Below are positions 1 through 7,794 of a DNA stretch of 64,000 nucleotides, one piece after another (the stretch's first letter is position 1; every line of letters starts with the position of its first letter). The notes under the pieces are model-generated. The model was not told the DNA's origin. It did not search any database and was given only the letters and a program-made list of their open reading frames with translations. Position numbers and translations under genes: made by a program. Source of the stretch: Methylocaldum sp. 14B. Its GTDB lineage: Bacteria > Pseudomonadota > Gammaproteobacteria > Methylococcales > Methylococcaceae. Location: contig NZ_MSCV01000027.1 of NCBI RefSeq assembly GCF_002005105.1, positions 24,635-88,634 of the forward strand, in the 5' to 3' direction.

Positions 1-123
1 GTCGCCGGTGTAGACATCCAAAGTCTTGGCCACCTGTTCGGCGATATTGCCGATTAAACTCAAATACCGAGTTTGGTTCGGGACCACAATTTCGACGTTG
101 ATAATGTCGGTTTCGCCGCCCAT
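1..123 (-). CDS. Anti-sigma regulatory factor, HATPase_c_2 type (partial, N-terminus)
   Basis: Only the first 41 codons are in the window; the gene runs off the left edge. The visible sequence (start MGGETDIINVEIVVPNQTRY, followed by LSLIGNIAEQVA) resembles the N-terminal strand and first helix of RsbW/SpoIIAB-like serine kinases that bind ATP with a GHKL fold. It lies 13 bp downstream of a STAS-domain gene on the same strand, the usual pairing of anti-sigma factor and antagonist in partner-switching modules. No ATP-binding motif is inside the window, so the call rests on the short N-terminus and the neighbour. Confidence 0.6.
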   Translation of the reverse strand, partial: MGGETDIINVEIVVPNQTRYLSLIGNIAEQVAKTLDVYTGD

Positions 124-136
124 CGAAATCTCCTGG

Positions 137-472
137 CTAGTTGCTGCTCGGTACCTCCCCAAGGCTGGGATAGATATCGAACACCCGGTGCAAGCGGGTA
201 AGCTCGAACATGGATTGTACACGCGGCTGTAGTCCCGCCAGTACGAAGCTGCCGGAACGCAAGGAAGCGTTCTTGTAACCGGACAGCAAAGCGCCCAAGC
301 CTGAGCTGTCGATGAAACGGACGCCCGACAAATCGATAACCAAGCGCGTGTGACCGTCTTCCAAAAGCTTGAGGATGTAATCCTTCAGTTCGCCGGAGTT
401 GTGCGCATCGAGGCGCTCTTCCTTTAGGCTGAGGATGGTCCTGCCGTTACGATTTTCAGTCGAGATATTCAT
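137..472 (-). CDS. STAS-domain anti-sigma factor antagonist
   Basis: This 111-residue protein is essentially one STAS domain. It carries the hallmark VIDLSGVRFIDSSGLGALLSG, in which the first serine of the DSSG motif is the residue usually phosphorylated by the partner kinase. In partner switching the unphosphorylated antagonist binds the RsbW-like kinase and frees a sigma factor or other target. The start was placed at the ATG at 472 (MNISTENRN) rather than an upstream in-frame ATG at 511, because STAS proteins begin like this and a GGAG ribosome-binding site lies about eight bases upstream. The kinase-like gene follows 13 bp downstream, so the two are likely one transcript. Confidence 0.88.
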   Translation of the reverse strand: MNISTENRNGRTILSLKEERLDAHNSGELKDYILKLLEDGHTRLVIDLSGVRFIDSSGLGALLSGYKNASLRSGSFVLAGLQPRVQSMFELTRLHRVFDIYPSLGEVPSSN

Positions 473-737
473 CGTTTGGCTCCAGCATCCGCAATTGTTT
501 CTATAGGACAAGTTGCACGGAGAATAATAACGTGGAATTCATCGGCAAAGACATAGGCGCAAAGTTCTTGTAGGTAAGTTTTCGCGCCGAATACCGGCGC
601 GGCAATCGGGTCGTGTTTCAGCGCCTTGTAATCCGGGGACTTGTGACGATTGCGAGTCGTATCGAGAGCAGATCTTGCAGCAGCTTACCGTTCACATGTT
701 CTTATCGGGCCGGAACTACCGGCGTGAAACGATTGGT

Positions 738-1148
738 TTAATTACTTAGACGGCGGCAATGAGTTAAAAATTCACGGAGCCACGTTTCTTTGAAGTCCTC
801 CAGATTCCAGCTCCGCCGGACGAGCAGCCGGTAATGCGCGGGCGGAACGATATAAACTTCCGCATCGGCTTGAATCCCCGTGCGGGTGACCACGGTCAGG
901 GTTTCGCGCCGATAAAAGTCGTCCTCGAACGCGTCCAGATCTTTAAGCGCGCGTGCCGAGACATCTTCGTAGAGTACACCGTCGGTAAAGCTGCCCGTCT
1001 CTCTGCGAAGTCCTGGATAGACCCGGTTGCGAATACGATAGCGGGCAAAACCATGTAACCGGGCCGGTTGCGATGGGAAAACACTGCCGGTGACGGCTCG
1101 CATTACCTCCGGAACCTGGAGCGTGCCATAGGCGAAAATCTTGAACAT
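738..1148 (-). CDS. Gamma-glutamylcyclotransferase-like (AIG2/GGCT) protein
   Basis: This 136-residue protein is of typical length for the GGCT-like fold. It begins with the diagnostic substrate-loop motif FAYGTLQVPEV and has a central acidic segment DAFEDDFYRRETLTV that contains the glutamate expected to act as general base. Family members release 5-oxoproline from gamma-glutamyl peptides or amines, but many bacterial ones have no defined substrate. The gene stands alone between the STAS gene and a gene-poor stretch. The protein is cytosolic, with no signal peptide. The fold is secure; the substrate is not. Confidence 0.85.
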   Translation of the reverse strand: MFKIFAYGTLQVPEVMRAVTGSVFPSQPARLHGFARYRIRNRVYPGLRRETGSFTDGVLYEDVSARALKDLDAFEDDFYRRETLTVVTRTGIQADAEVYIVPPAHYRLLVRRSWNLEDFKETWLREFLTHCRRLSN

Positions 1149-1588
1149 GACGGCAGTATACGTTGAGCAAAGAACGGAAGCTTAACCGGCCGCCGGCCCT
1201 GATCCAAGGGACTGCACCCTTGGCCCAATGTCGTTGGAAAAGGAGTCAGGATTTTCTTGTTCGTCTTTGTCTTCGTCCTTCCGGCTCAGTAGGCTTGGTC
1301 AATTCCCACTGTGGAGACCGGAATCGCTTAAACAGAAACAGATGACAAAAGCCAGATTTTTACACTGCCCCTTACACGTCCTCACGACCTCCTGTAGCCG
1401 TTCCATCCTATTTACTCCTCCCTTCTCAGACTCTTATGAAACCCGACAACTTATCGGCTTGTAACACTCAATCAAGGTTACGCTTGTATCAATACAGGCA
1501 CATGACTAACATTTTCCACCTCGAAGGTGCAATGGTTTGTGCCGCTTAGGGTGTTATTTCCAGTTGAGCATTACTATAGGAACAACTC
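1149..1588. other. 440-bp stretch without a recognisable gene
   Basis: No open frame here looks like a protein gene. A perfect 7-bp stem-loop, CCAAGGG/CCCTTGG, lies at about 1203-1222 but is not followed by a T-run, so it is not a clear terminator. The right part is AT-richer and presumably contains the promoter of the methyltransferase that starts at 1589. Confidence 0.5.
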
Positions 1589-2407
1589 ATGAACATGAAA
1601 CCTGAGCTAACGGAACGGCAGCAGAGAGAGCTCGACTATCATCGAGAACATGCGAAGAAACACGGAGCGATTCTTGCCGAGCCGTTTTCGTGGGATGTGC
1701 TTCTGAACCCCGGTCGTCGATGGTGGAACGCCTACTGGCAGATGTACGCCTACCTTGTGAGTTGCGATCTCAAGGGCAAGGATGTACTGGTTGTAGGATG
1801 CGGCTTCGGAGACGACGCTCTACGGCTCGCCAAACTCGGTGCAAAAGTAAGTGCTTTCGACTTGAGTCCGGACGTGCTCCAGATCGCGAGGACCCTCGCC
1901 GCTCGCGAGGGCTTGGAGATCGCCTTCGACGAAATGCCCGCTGAACGAATGAGGTACAAGGACGCCAGTTTTGACTATGTGATTTGCAGAGATATCCTCC
2001 ACCACGTCAACATCCCCGAAACCATGAGCGAAATTGTTCGCGTGGCAAAGCCAGGGGCTCAGTTCATTGTGAACGAGATTTATTCACATTCTATAACCGA
2101 GAAGGTCCGCCGCTCCTCTCTTGTTGAGTCGTTCTTGTATCCGCGCATGCGACGATTGATTTATGGTCCCGAGAAGCCCTATATCACGGAAGATGAACGG
2201 AAACTCAATGAAAGCGACCTTGCCGAGATCACCAAGCCTCTGCAGGCGCGGCGTTTTGAGAAGCACTTCAACTTTCTGGTTACGAGAATTATCCCCGATC
2301 AATCTGAATTGTTTGCAAAGATCGATCGCATTCTGCTCATTCTATTTAAGCCGATGGCGCCATTTCTGGCCGGCCGGATACTTTTCAGCGCTCAAATCGT
2401 AAAGTAG
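1589..2407 (+). CDS. Class I SAM-dependent methyltransferase
   Basis: This 272-residue protein has a Rossmann-fold methyltransferase core. Motif I is VLVVGCGFGDDALRLA (about residues 66-81), the acidic end of strand 2 is VSAFDLSP, and motif IV-like YVICRDILHHV follows, as in Methyltransf_11/25 enzymes. About 60 residues precede the core (EFSWDVLLNPGRRWWNAYW) and a hydrophobic C-terminus follows (LLILFKPMAPFLAGRILF). The substrate cannot be read from sequence. The gene is isolated; downstream lies a structured repeat instead of a partner gene, so context gives no pathway. Confidence 0.85.
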   Translation: MNMKPELTERQQRELDYHREHAKKHGAILAEPFSWDVLLNPGRRWWNAYWQMYAYLVSCDLKGKDVLVVGCGFGDDALRLAKLGAKVSAFDLSPDVLQIARTLAAREGLEIAFDEMPAERMRYKDASFDYVICRDILHHVNIPETMSEIVRVAKPGAQFIVNEIYSHSITEKVRRSSLVESFLYPRMRRLIYGPEKPYITEDERKLNESDLAEITKPLQARRFEKHFNFLVTRIIPDQSELFAKIDRILLILFKPMAPFLAGRILFSAQIVK

Positions 2408-2881
2408 TGCCCCGCCCCCTGCTTGCTGCAATGCCCGACTCGTCGTTCCAGCCGACCGCCTTCGGCGGCCGTTGGTCTCCAACGGGAAAAGGGGCAGTCC
2501 ATGTGGGCTGGAAGAGTGAAGCAAATCCCGGCAAATCAGGTTTCACTCCCATTGGCCGTTGCGAATCGATGCCCAATCTATTAACCCGGCCTATAAATAT
2601 AGGCCGGGTTAATCCGGGGCAGGGATGCCCCGGCGCGGCGACAAACGGCGTGAGCCCAGGCCGGGCGTGTACCGGCCTGGGCGGCGGCCCGAAATACCAG
2701 GAGGGTATTTACGGGCCTGATTAATAGCAACCGGGAGAGCAAACATAGGCCTTCACAAATGCTTCCCTGATCAATTACCGGGGAGCTAACCCCGACCGGC
2801 CTCATCTCCCTCGCTTCGCTCTGCCCAAGGGGAGAGGGGTTTTTGCGACACCTTGCGGGAGAAGGCTTTTTCAGAGATTCC
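2408..2881. other. 474-bp intergenic stretch holding the structured repeat copy 1 and a MITE half-end
   Basis: After the methyltransferase stop there is a GC-rich hairpin (around 2455-2475), then the five-hairpin repeat at 2579-2726. A run of inverted-repeat-like sequence leads into the end of the redoxin gene. No coding sequence is supported. The open frame crossing 2407-2724 is a by-product of the GC-rich repeat. Confidence 0.6.
2579..2726. repeat. Five-hairpin structured repeat, copy 1 (about 148 bp)
   Basis: The element begins TATTAACCCGGCC and ends GGCCTGATTAATA, which form 13-bp imperfect terminal inverted repeats (11/13). Inside are consecutive stem-loops: TTAACCCGGCCTAT with its exact complement, CCGGGGC/GCCCCGG, a degenerate CGCGGC stem, a perfect 11-bp GCCCAGGCCGG stem with its complement, and GGCCCG-AAATACC pairing with GGTATTT-A-CGGGCC. 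A near-identical copy lies at 55178-55326, with three visible differences. No transposase is encoded. Confidence 0.85.
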
Positions 2882-2885
2882 TCAA
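2871..2885. repeat. Single end of a MITE-like repeat
   Basis: The sequence TCAGAGATTCCTCAA matches the right terminal repeat of the element at 4836-4955 (TCAGAGATTCCTTAA) at 14 of 15 positions. No left end is recognisable nearby. It overlaps the stop codon of the redoxin gene at 2882-2884, so the insertion or its remnant may have set the present C-terminus of that protein. Confidence 0.45.
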
Positions 2886-3376
2886 GGCTTGACCGCGGCG
2901 ACCCAGGCGTCGATGTGTTCGGTCGTGATCGCGCCGCTGACCGGCAGACGGTTATGGCCCGCATCGTAGAAATAACTGCGGGGCAGCTCGCCGTACCAGG
3001 ACGAGTCGATCTCGTAGCGCAGCCGCTGCGCATTGGAATCGCTGAAAATCCACGATTCGACCTGCTTCAGCTTGTGTTTCGCCAGCATATCACTCACTTC
3101 GCCGGCAAATTCGGCTTCGTCGGTGGAGACCATCACCAGATCCAGCTTCGGATGCTTTTTCATCGAGGCTGCCAGGGCGTCCAAATCTTTCATGCAACTG
3201 GCGCAGTCCAGGGACCAGAACATGAGAATGAAAGGTTTTCCCTGGCGGGTTTTCAAGATATCGCTGAGACTGCCGGCCCTGAATGGCTGCGTTTGATTTT
3301 CGGCGAATGACGGAGCTGAAAATAGCGTCAGGAACAGGCAAAGCAGAGCGAATAATTTTTTCATATGGGTATTCAT
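2882..3376 (-). CDS. Secreted thioredoxin-like (redoxin/TlpA-type) protein
   Basis: This 164-residue protein has an N-terminal signal peptide (MKKLFALLCLFLTLFSAPSFA; an ATG four codons upstream is also possible). A thioredoxin-fold domain follows with FWSLDCASCMKDLDAL, in which CASC is the redox-active CXXC. The proline and strand pattern LPRSYFYDAGHNRL fits the cis-Pro region of TlpA-like proteins. It should act in the periplasm as a thiol-disulfide oxidoreductase or metallochaperone. It lies 29 bp downstream of the Asp-box lipoprotein gene on the same strand, so the two are probably co-transcribed. Its stop overlaps a MITE-like end, so the C-terminus may be altered. Confidence 0.85.
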   Translation of the reverse strand: MNTHMKKLFALLCLFLTLFSAPSFAENQTQPFRAGSLSDILKTRQGKPFILMFWSLDCASCMKDLDALAASMKKHPKLDLVMVSTDEAEFAGEVSDMLAKHKLKQVESWIFSDSNAQRLRYEIDSSWYGELPRSYFYDAGHNRLPVSGAITTEHIDAWVAAVKP

Positions 3377-3405
3377 AAGAATCGGAAGGGATAAAAGCGG
3401 ATCGA

Positions 3406-4680
3406 TTAATCGATGCGGATCAGGCGGTAACCCTTGTCTTGGCTATTCCACGATAGAAAAATCGCTTGGCCGTCGGTCAAGAGGAACGGAAAATCGACTT
3501 CGGCGTCCGATTCCACCGTTGCGACTGCCTCGGACCATGTTTTTCCGCCATCCCTGGACTGTTTGACCATCGCCCGATTCTTCCGGCCGTCGAACTCGTT
3601 CCAGGCGAGAATCACCCGATCGCCCGCGGCCAAGACGTCCGGATGTCCCGGCAATCGGTCGGGATCGCCCAAGGCCATGGGCTCTGAAAAGCTGCGGCCC
3701 CGATCGTCGGAATAAGCGTAAAACAGGCCCTGGCGTTTCGTTCCCTGGGTAAACCATGCGACGTGGTAGCGGCCGTCCCGGCCTATGGAAAGTGCCGGTC
3801 CATGAACCGGGCACGCTTCGATTTTCCAGCCGTCATTCGTGGCTCGTGTCGCCGCCCACTCGGCACGGCCGTCCTCGGGCTTTAGAAGGCCATGATCGCG
3901 GATGTTGCCGGGATAAATGAACCGGGTGATCAAAACCGGCCGCCCATCGGTATCGAAATCGACGGCGAGGCGGCAGCAACTGCAAACGTCGTCCACGATT
4001 TTTTGATTGGATTGAAGGGGCTTTCCGTTGGCGCCCAGGACGGTGTGAAAGATGTCGTTGCCCCGTGCTTCGTCGACGCCCTCGCGCTCGTCGTGCCAAA
4101 ACGCGTGCAAATCGCCGCGGGGATCAACCGCCAGTACGGCCTGAAACGAGTTGGCTGTTCTAGCCATGTCGCTCAAGGGCTCCGGCGCGGTGAAATGCCG
4201 CCCCTGATCTTCGGAAATGCTCAAATAGGTGGTCCAAGGCTGCAAGCCGAAGGCCGGGTAAGCGACGTAGATTCGGCCGGCGGGATCGACGGCGATCTGC
4301 GGGCAGTATTCGCTTTGCGTCCTGATCGGCACGCGCTCCGGGTTGATTGCTACCGGGGGACTGAAGGTTTTGCCGTAATCGCTGGAAAAATCGACGTAGA
4401 CGCGGTCGGTGGTGGGCACGACGCGCCACAGCCGTCGGTCGGGGCCGAAAGCCGCCGAGACCGGAAGCTTTATGTCCATGCCGCGATAATGTTCAAATCC
4501 GTCCGAAATCGGCTTTGTTCGCGAACCTATGGACGCGCAACCGGACAAGACCGCCACGGACAAAGCCCAGAAACACAGCGAGGCCAGATGATTGCGGACG
4601 CCGGAGAAAGACCTCGTCCGAATCGCTCTTCGTTTGAGTCCGATCGACAACACGCTTGAAATCAAACCCCCGGTTCGCAA
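3406..4680 (-). CDS. Sialidase-like Asp-box (BNR) lipoprotein
   Basis: This 424-residue protein has a hydrophobic segment and a lipobox VLSGCAS with cysteine 48. A beta-propeller follows with several Asp-box motifs: SSDYGKTFS, SEDQGRHFT, SDDRGRSFS and SRDGGKTWS. Such propellers are typical of sialidases and other BNR-repeat proteins; the repeats alone do not prove glycosidase activity. A cysteine-rich segment DDVCSCCRLAVDF is unusual for a neuraminidase and may bind metal or be the redox target of the thioredoxin-like protein encoded 29 bp downstream. The annotated ATG puts 25-30 charged residues before the membrane segment, so a later start is possible. It is likely anchored in the outer membrane or periplasm. 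Confidence 0.75.
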   Translation of the reverse strand: MRTGGLISSVLSIGLKRRAIRTRSFSGVRNHLASLCFWALSVAVLSGCASIGSRTKPISDGFEHYRGMDIKLPVSAAFGPDRRLWRVVPTTDRVYVDFSSDYGKTFSPPVAINPERVPIRTQSEYCPQIAVDPAGRIYVAYPAFGLQPWTTYLSISEDQGRHFTAPEPLSDMARTANSFQAVLAVDPRGDLHAFWHDEREGVDEARGNDIFHTVLGANGKPLQSNQKIVDDVCSCCRLAVDFDTDGRPVLITRFIYPGNIRDHGLLKPEDGRAEWAATRATNDGWKIEACPVHGPALSIGRDGRYHVAWFTQGTKRQGLFYAYSDDRGRSFSEPMALGDPDRLPGHPDVLAAGDRVILAWNEFDGRKNRAMVKQSRDGGKTWSEAVATVESDAEVDFPFLLTDGQAIFLSWNSQDKGYRLIRID

Positions 4681-5314
4681 ATTAGCCGCCCCATCTGCAC
4701 GTAACCCTGGTTCGACCGGCGATGCGGTAACCCGGTTCCGCCGGGTAACCGTTCAACTCGGTCGCGATGAGGGACATCGTACGAAAAGCCATGTTTAAGG
4801 TTTCGCTGCCCGCAACAACACCAGCCGGTGAAACATTAAGGAAGCTCTGAACAAGTGGATTCCGGTCATGCCCTTCGGCAGGCTCATCACGAACGGAATC
4901 AATACGTTACCGTTCGTCCTGAGCCTGTCGAAGGACTTAATCAGAGATTCCTTAAAGAACTTGGCCGCCGTTATCGAAGTCCTTTGGCTGCAAAGGCCGA
5001 TGGTCAAAGTTACGGCATGCATTTCTTGCTTCTTGCTCCACGAGTAAAGAAAAACTCTTTGCTTCGGTAAATGTTGAAGTGTGTGTTTTCGCAGATCGCC
5101 AAGGCTTTTGTAAAAGGCCGGTCAAATGGGCGGAGCATCACGCAGAAATCGAGCCAAGCATGCCGAACCCGTTGCGCGGCGCAAGGTTGCTTGGCGCTCG
5201 GTTCCGAAGCCATCCGTAAAACTGCGGCAAATCACGCAGTCAGGTGTTTGAAATGACGCACACATATTTTCTTGATGTCTCTGACGAGAGAGCGTGGGCT
5301 ACATCTCGGTAGGG
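4681..5314. other. 634-bp stretch without a gene, containing a MITE-like element
   Basis: The stretch separates the Asp-box lipoprotein gene from the receiver-domain gene. The only clear structure is the palindromic element at 4836-4955. Beyond it, 4990-5290 contains further imperfect inverted repeats, such as CCAAGCA pairing with TGCTTGG around 5154-5194. No open frame with protein-like composition was recognised. Confidence 0.5.
4836..4955. repeat. MITE-like palindromic element (120 bp)
   Basis: Terminal inverted repeats TTAAGGAAGCTCTGA and TCAGAGATTCCTTAA match at 14 of 15 positions when one is reverse-complemented. A second, internal inverted repeat of 25 bp starts at 4872 (CCTTCGGCAGGCTCA) and ends at 4934 (TGAGCCTGTCGAAGG), with 22 of 25 pairs. 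The element therefore folds into one long hairpin and has no coding capacity. One of its ends recurs at 2871-2885. Confidence 0.8.
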
Positions 5315-5686
5315 CTATCCGAGCAGGGCGCCCAATTCTTCCGGATCGACCGGCTTTACCAGGTGATGATCGAACCCCGCGGCTTTGGTGAGAGCTCGGT
5401 CTTCTTGCTGGCCATAACCGGTTATGGCGATGATCAGCGCTTCGCGCGTCTCCGGACGTTCACGCAGTCTGCGGGCTACTTCGTAGCCGTCCATGCCCGG
5501 GAGGCCGATGTCCAACAGCACGGCCTGGGGCCTAAATTCGGATGCCAAATCGAGAGCGGCCGGCCCATCGAGTGCGGTTCGGACGTCATGGCCTTCGAGT
5601 TCCAGTAATAAAGCCAAACTTTCGACGGCATCCGTGTTGTCATCGACCACGAGAATACGCTTGGATTTGGTGTCTTGGTCGGTCAT
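5315..5686 (-). CDS. Stand-alone response-regulator receiver protein
   Basis: At 123 residues this is a single CheY-like receiver domain with no output domain. Acidic residues D15 and D16 (LVVDDN), the phosphoacceptor D59 ([14 protein letters not shown]), T89 (AITGYG) and K111 (HLVKPVD) are all in place, so it should be phosphorylatable. The [14 protein letters not shown] pattern is typical of receivers that partner hybrid sensor kinases. No kinase gene is adjacent, so the signal source is unknown. It is transcribed away from the flavoprotein gene that starts at 5961. Confidence 0.92.
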   Translation of the reverse strand: MTDQDTKSKRILVVDDNTDAVESLALLLELEGHDVRTALDGPAALDLASEFRPQAVLLDIGLPGMDGYEVARRLRERPETREALIIAITGYGQQEDRALTKAAGFDHHLVKPVDPEELGALLG

Positions 5687-5960
5687 ACATCAGTTCCTTT
5701 TTGTCACAGTTCGGAAATGCCGGGTAACACAATACGATCTAACCGGGGGCTTTCATAGGTCGAGCGACGCGTCTACACAAATAAGACGTGAATAGCCGGA
5801 GCAATGGGGAGCCGAACAAAGGGGAATCTTTGTCGGGCCGGCAAGTCTTATGAAGAGCGGGAATTTCCCCGGCAAGGCGGCCAAGATACCGTGCTTCTGG
5901 AAATCAGTCCGTCGACCATGGGAAGTTCATACAAGAAGAAACAACAAGAAGAGAACGGAT

Positions 5961-7115
5961 ATGTTTTTGCCATTTTATTTCCCCAGTAAGGAAGCGCTCA
6001 AGCTCGTCATCATAGGCGGCGGCTATTCAGGGCTGTCGGCGCTGATTACGATCCGTGAATACCGTTCCGACGCCGAGATCGTCTTGATCGATCGCCGGCC
6101 TTATCACCTTAAGATTACCCATCTGCACGAAAGTTTTCGCCGTCCTCTGACGGACTTCAAAGTGTCTTTCGCGGCCTTGGAGAAGCGGTTCAATTTTCGC
6201 CATGTCATGGCGGATCTGAGATTCGACGATACGGCGTTGAAACAGTGGCAAAGCGACCGGGTCATACCGGTCGGGCAGGAGGAGATCGGGTTCGACTATC
6301 TTCTGATCGCCACCGGAGCGGGTTTCAAGAAGCTCGAGAAACCTAGCCGAGTGATCGATCTCGACGATTTCATCGAAAAGCCGGGGCCGGAGGTCCTGCA
6401 AGAGAACTTGGCGGCTGCGAACTCTTCCGCTCCGTGGATTACCGCGGTCGGAGGCGGTGCGACCGGCATCCAGTATCTGTTCGAGATCGCCAATTTCGTG
6501 CGGGAGCACCGCATTCCCTGTCGGCTTCGTCTGGTGGACTCCGAGCACAGGGTGCTGACGCAGTTCAATGCGAAATTGGGGCAGTATGCGGAGGCTCGAA
6601 TGGCGGACCTCGGAATCGAGCATGTGACAGGTCGTTTTTTCCGCGCTCAGGAGGCGGATCGTGTCGTGCTCGAGGAGGTTGAGACGGGCGAGCTGTCCGA
6701 ACTCGATTCCCAGCTGAGCCTGCTTTTCGTCGGCAAGAGCGCCAACATCCGTTTGCACGCCAATTTTTTCGGCCAAGTCGTTGTGGACGGAGACATTTTG
6801 GACCGGGTTTTCACCGCCGGCGACTGCTCGTACTATCGCTCATTGGGATCGAACGCCATGACGGCTCAGTCCGCCGTGCGCAAAGGTAAGTTGGCCGCTC
6901 GAAACATTCTCAGGCATTCGGGGCTCGTCAAATTGCTGGAGCCGTATCTGCATCGCGATCTGGGCTATCTGGTCAGCCTGGGGCCTCAGGATTCCGTGGG
7001 ATGGGTGGCGTTGGAACGCAATGTGGTCGGGGGATTTCCCGCAGCGGTCGTGAAAGAAATCGTCGAAGCGCAATACGATCTATTGCTTGCGGGCATCGAT
7101 ACCTATGTGTTGTGA
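5961..7115 (+). CDS. NAD(P)/FAD-dependent oxidoreductase, NDH-2-like
   Basis: This 384-residue flavoprotein begins MFLPFYFPSKEA and has the FAD-binding dinucleotide fold LVIIGGGYSGLSAL close to the N-terminus. A second Rossmann motif, ITAVGGGATGIQYLFEIA, for NAD(P)H lies near residue 160, and a C-terminal FAD signature FTAGDCSYYRSLGSNAM follows. This order matches type II NADH dehydrogenases and sulfide:quinone-reductase-like proteins. The in-frame ATG at 5850 would add 37 residues of poor quality, so the ATG at 5961 was chosen. It heads a same-strand group with an SRPBCC protein and a LOV photoreceptor. A functional link is an inference from proximity only. Confidence 0.82.
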   Translation: MFLPFYFPSKEALKLVIIGGGYSGLSALITIREYRSDAEIVLIDRRPYHLKITHLHESFRRPLTDFKVSFAALEKRFNFRHVMADLRFDDTALKQWQSDRVIPVGQEEIGFDYLLIATGAGFKKLEKPSRVIDLDDFIEKPGPEVLQENLAAANSSAPWITAVGGGATGIQYLFEIANFVREHRIPCRLRLVDSEHRVLTQFNAKLGQYAEARMADLGIEHVTGRFFRAQEADRVVLEEVETGELSELDSQLSLLFVGKSANIRLHANFFGQVVVDGDILDRVFTAGDCSYYRSLGSNAMTAQSAVRKGKLAARNILRHSGLVKLLEPYLHRDLGYLVSLGPQDSVGWVALERNVVGGFPAAVVKEIVEAQYDLLLAGIDTYVL

Positions 7116-7241
7116 CCGGCTGGAGGAAAGGTGGCAAGGCGTATATTTGCGGCGCTGTTGTCAAAGCGTGAGCAGGTGAACTGGATTCATATGGGATATC
7201 GGTGCGTCCAATAATGACGCCGGAAAATTCAGGAGGCGCAA

Positions 7242-7712
7242 ATGATGTTTGGCTCAAGTCAGCCCGTAAAAGCCAAGGCGACCACGGTCATCAACAAACC
7301 CGTAGAGGAAGTTTTTCATTTTATAAGCGACGAGTTCTTCGAAAATTACCCGAAGTGGTCACCCGAAGTCGTCGAATTGAAACCCTTGTCGGAAGGGCCA
7401 ATGCGTCTTGGCACTCTGGCGCGGCAGGTTCGAGTCGATCATGGGCACCGGACCGAATCCACGTTCAGGGTGACTGATTATCAACCGAACAAGCGGCTTT
7501 GCTTCAGCGGAGTGTCCAGCCCTTTCCGCTGTGTCTATGATTTCGAGCAAAAGAGTACGCAGTCGCCATCCACGCAGGTCGCGTTTACCTTTGAGTTATC
7601 GGAGCTCGAGCTGTTCATGCGTCCGTTCGAGAAATTGATTCGAGTCGCCGTGCAGGATGGTGCCGAGCAGACGGTGAAAAATCTAAAAGGCCTCATCGAG
7701 GGCCATTCGTGA
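7242..7712 (+). CDS. SRPBCC (START/polyketide-cyclase-like) family protein
   Basis: This 156-residue protein has the Bet-v-1-like signature of the SRPBCC superfamily. It opens with KAKATTVINKPVEEVFHFIS, followed by FFENYPKWSPEVVELKPLS, and ends in a long amphipathic helix that closes the ligand cavity. Such proteins bind hydrophobic ligands; no ligand can be deduced. A strong AGGAGG ribosome-binding site lies upstream. It sits between the flavin oxidoreductase and the LOV protein on the same strand. A second member of the superfamily (the RatA-like protein) follows the LOV gene, an unusual flanking of a photoreceptor. Confidence 0.85.
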   Translation: MMFGSSQPVKAKATTVINKPVEEVFHFISDEFFENYPKWSPEVVELKPLSEGPMRLGTLARQVRVDHGHRTESTFRVTDYQPNKRLCFSGVSSPFRCVYDFEQKSTQSPSTQVAFTFELSELELFMRPFEKLIRVAVQDGAEQTVKNLKGLIEGHS

Positions 7713-7794
7713 GTCAAAAGGAATTTGGCGAGGTTTTTCGATCAACAATAAGCGGAAGCGAGAGATTGAAGTGAAGAATTAGGAGGAACCGATT

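Noticed and set aside
1203..1222. CCAAGGG/CCCTTGG stem-loop as a terminator
   Set aside because: No T-run follows on either strand and no gene ends close by.
2407..2724. Open frame of 105 codons through structured repeat copy 1
   Set aside because: The sequence is palindromic and GC-rich. The corresponding frame in copy 2 differs by a frameshift, so no protein is conserved.
5071..5256. Open frame of 61 codons after the MITE-like element
   Set aside because: It has cysteine- and arginine-rich composition without protein character and no ribosome-binding site; it lies in imperfect inverted repeats.
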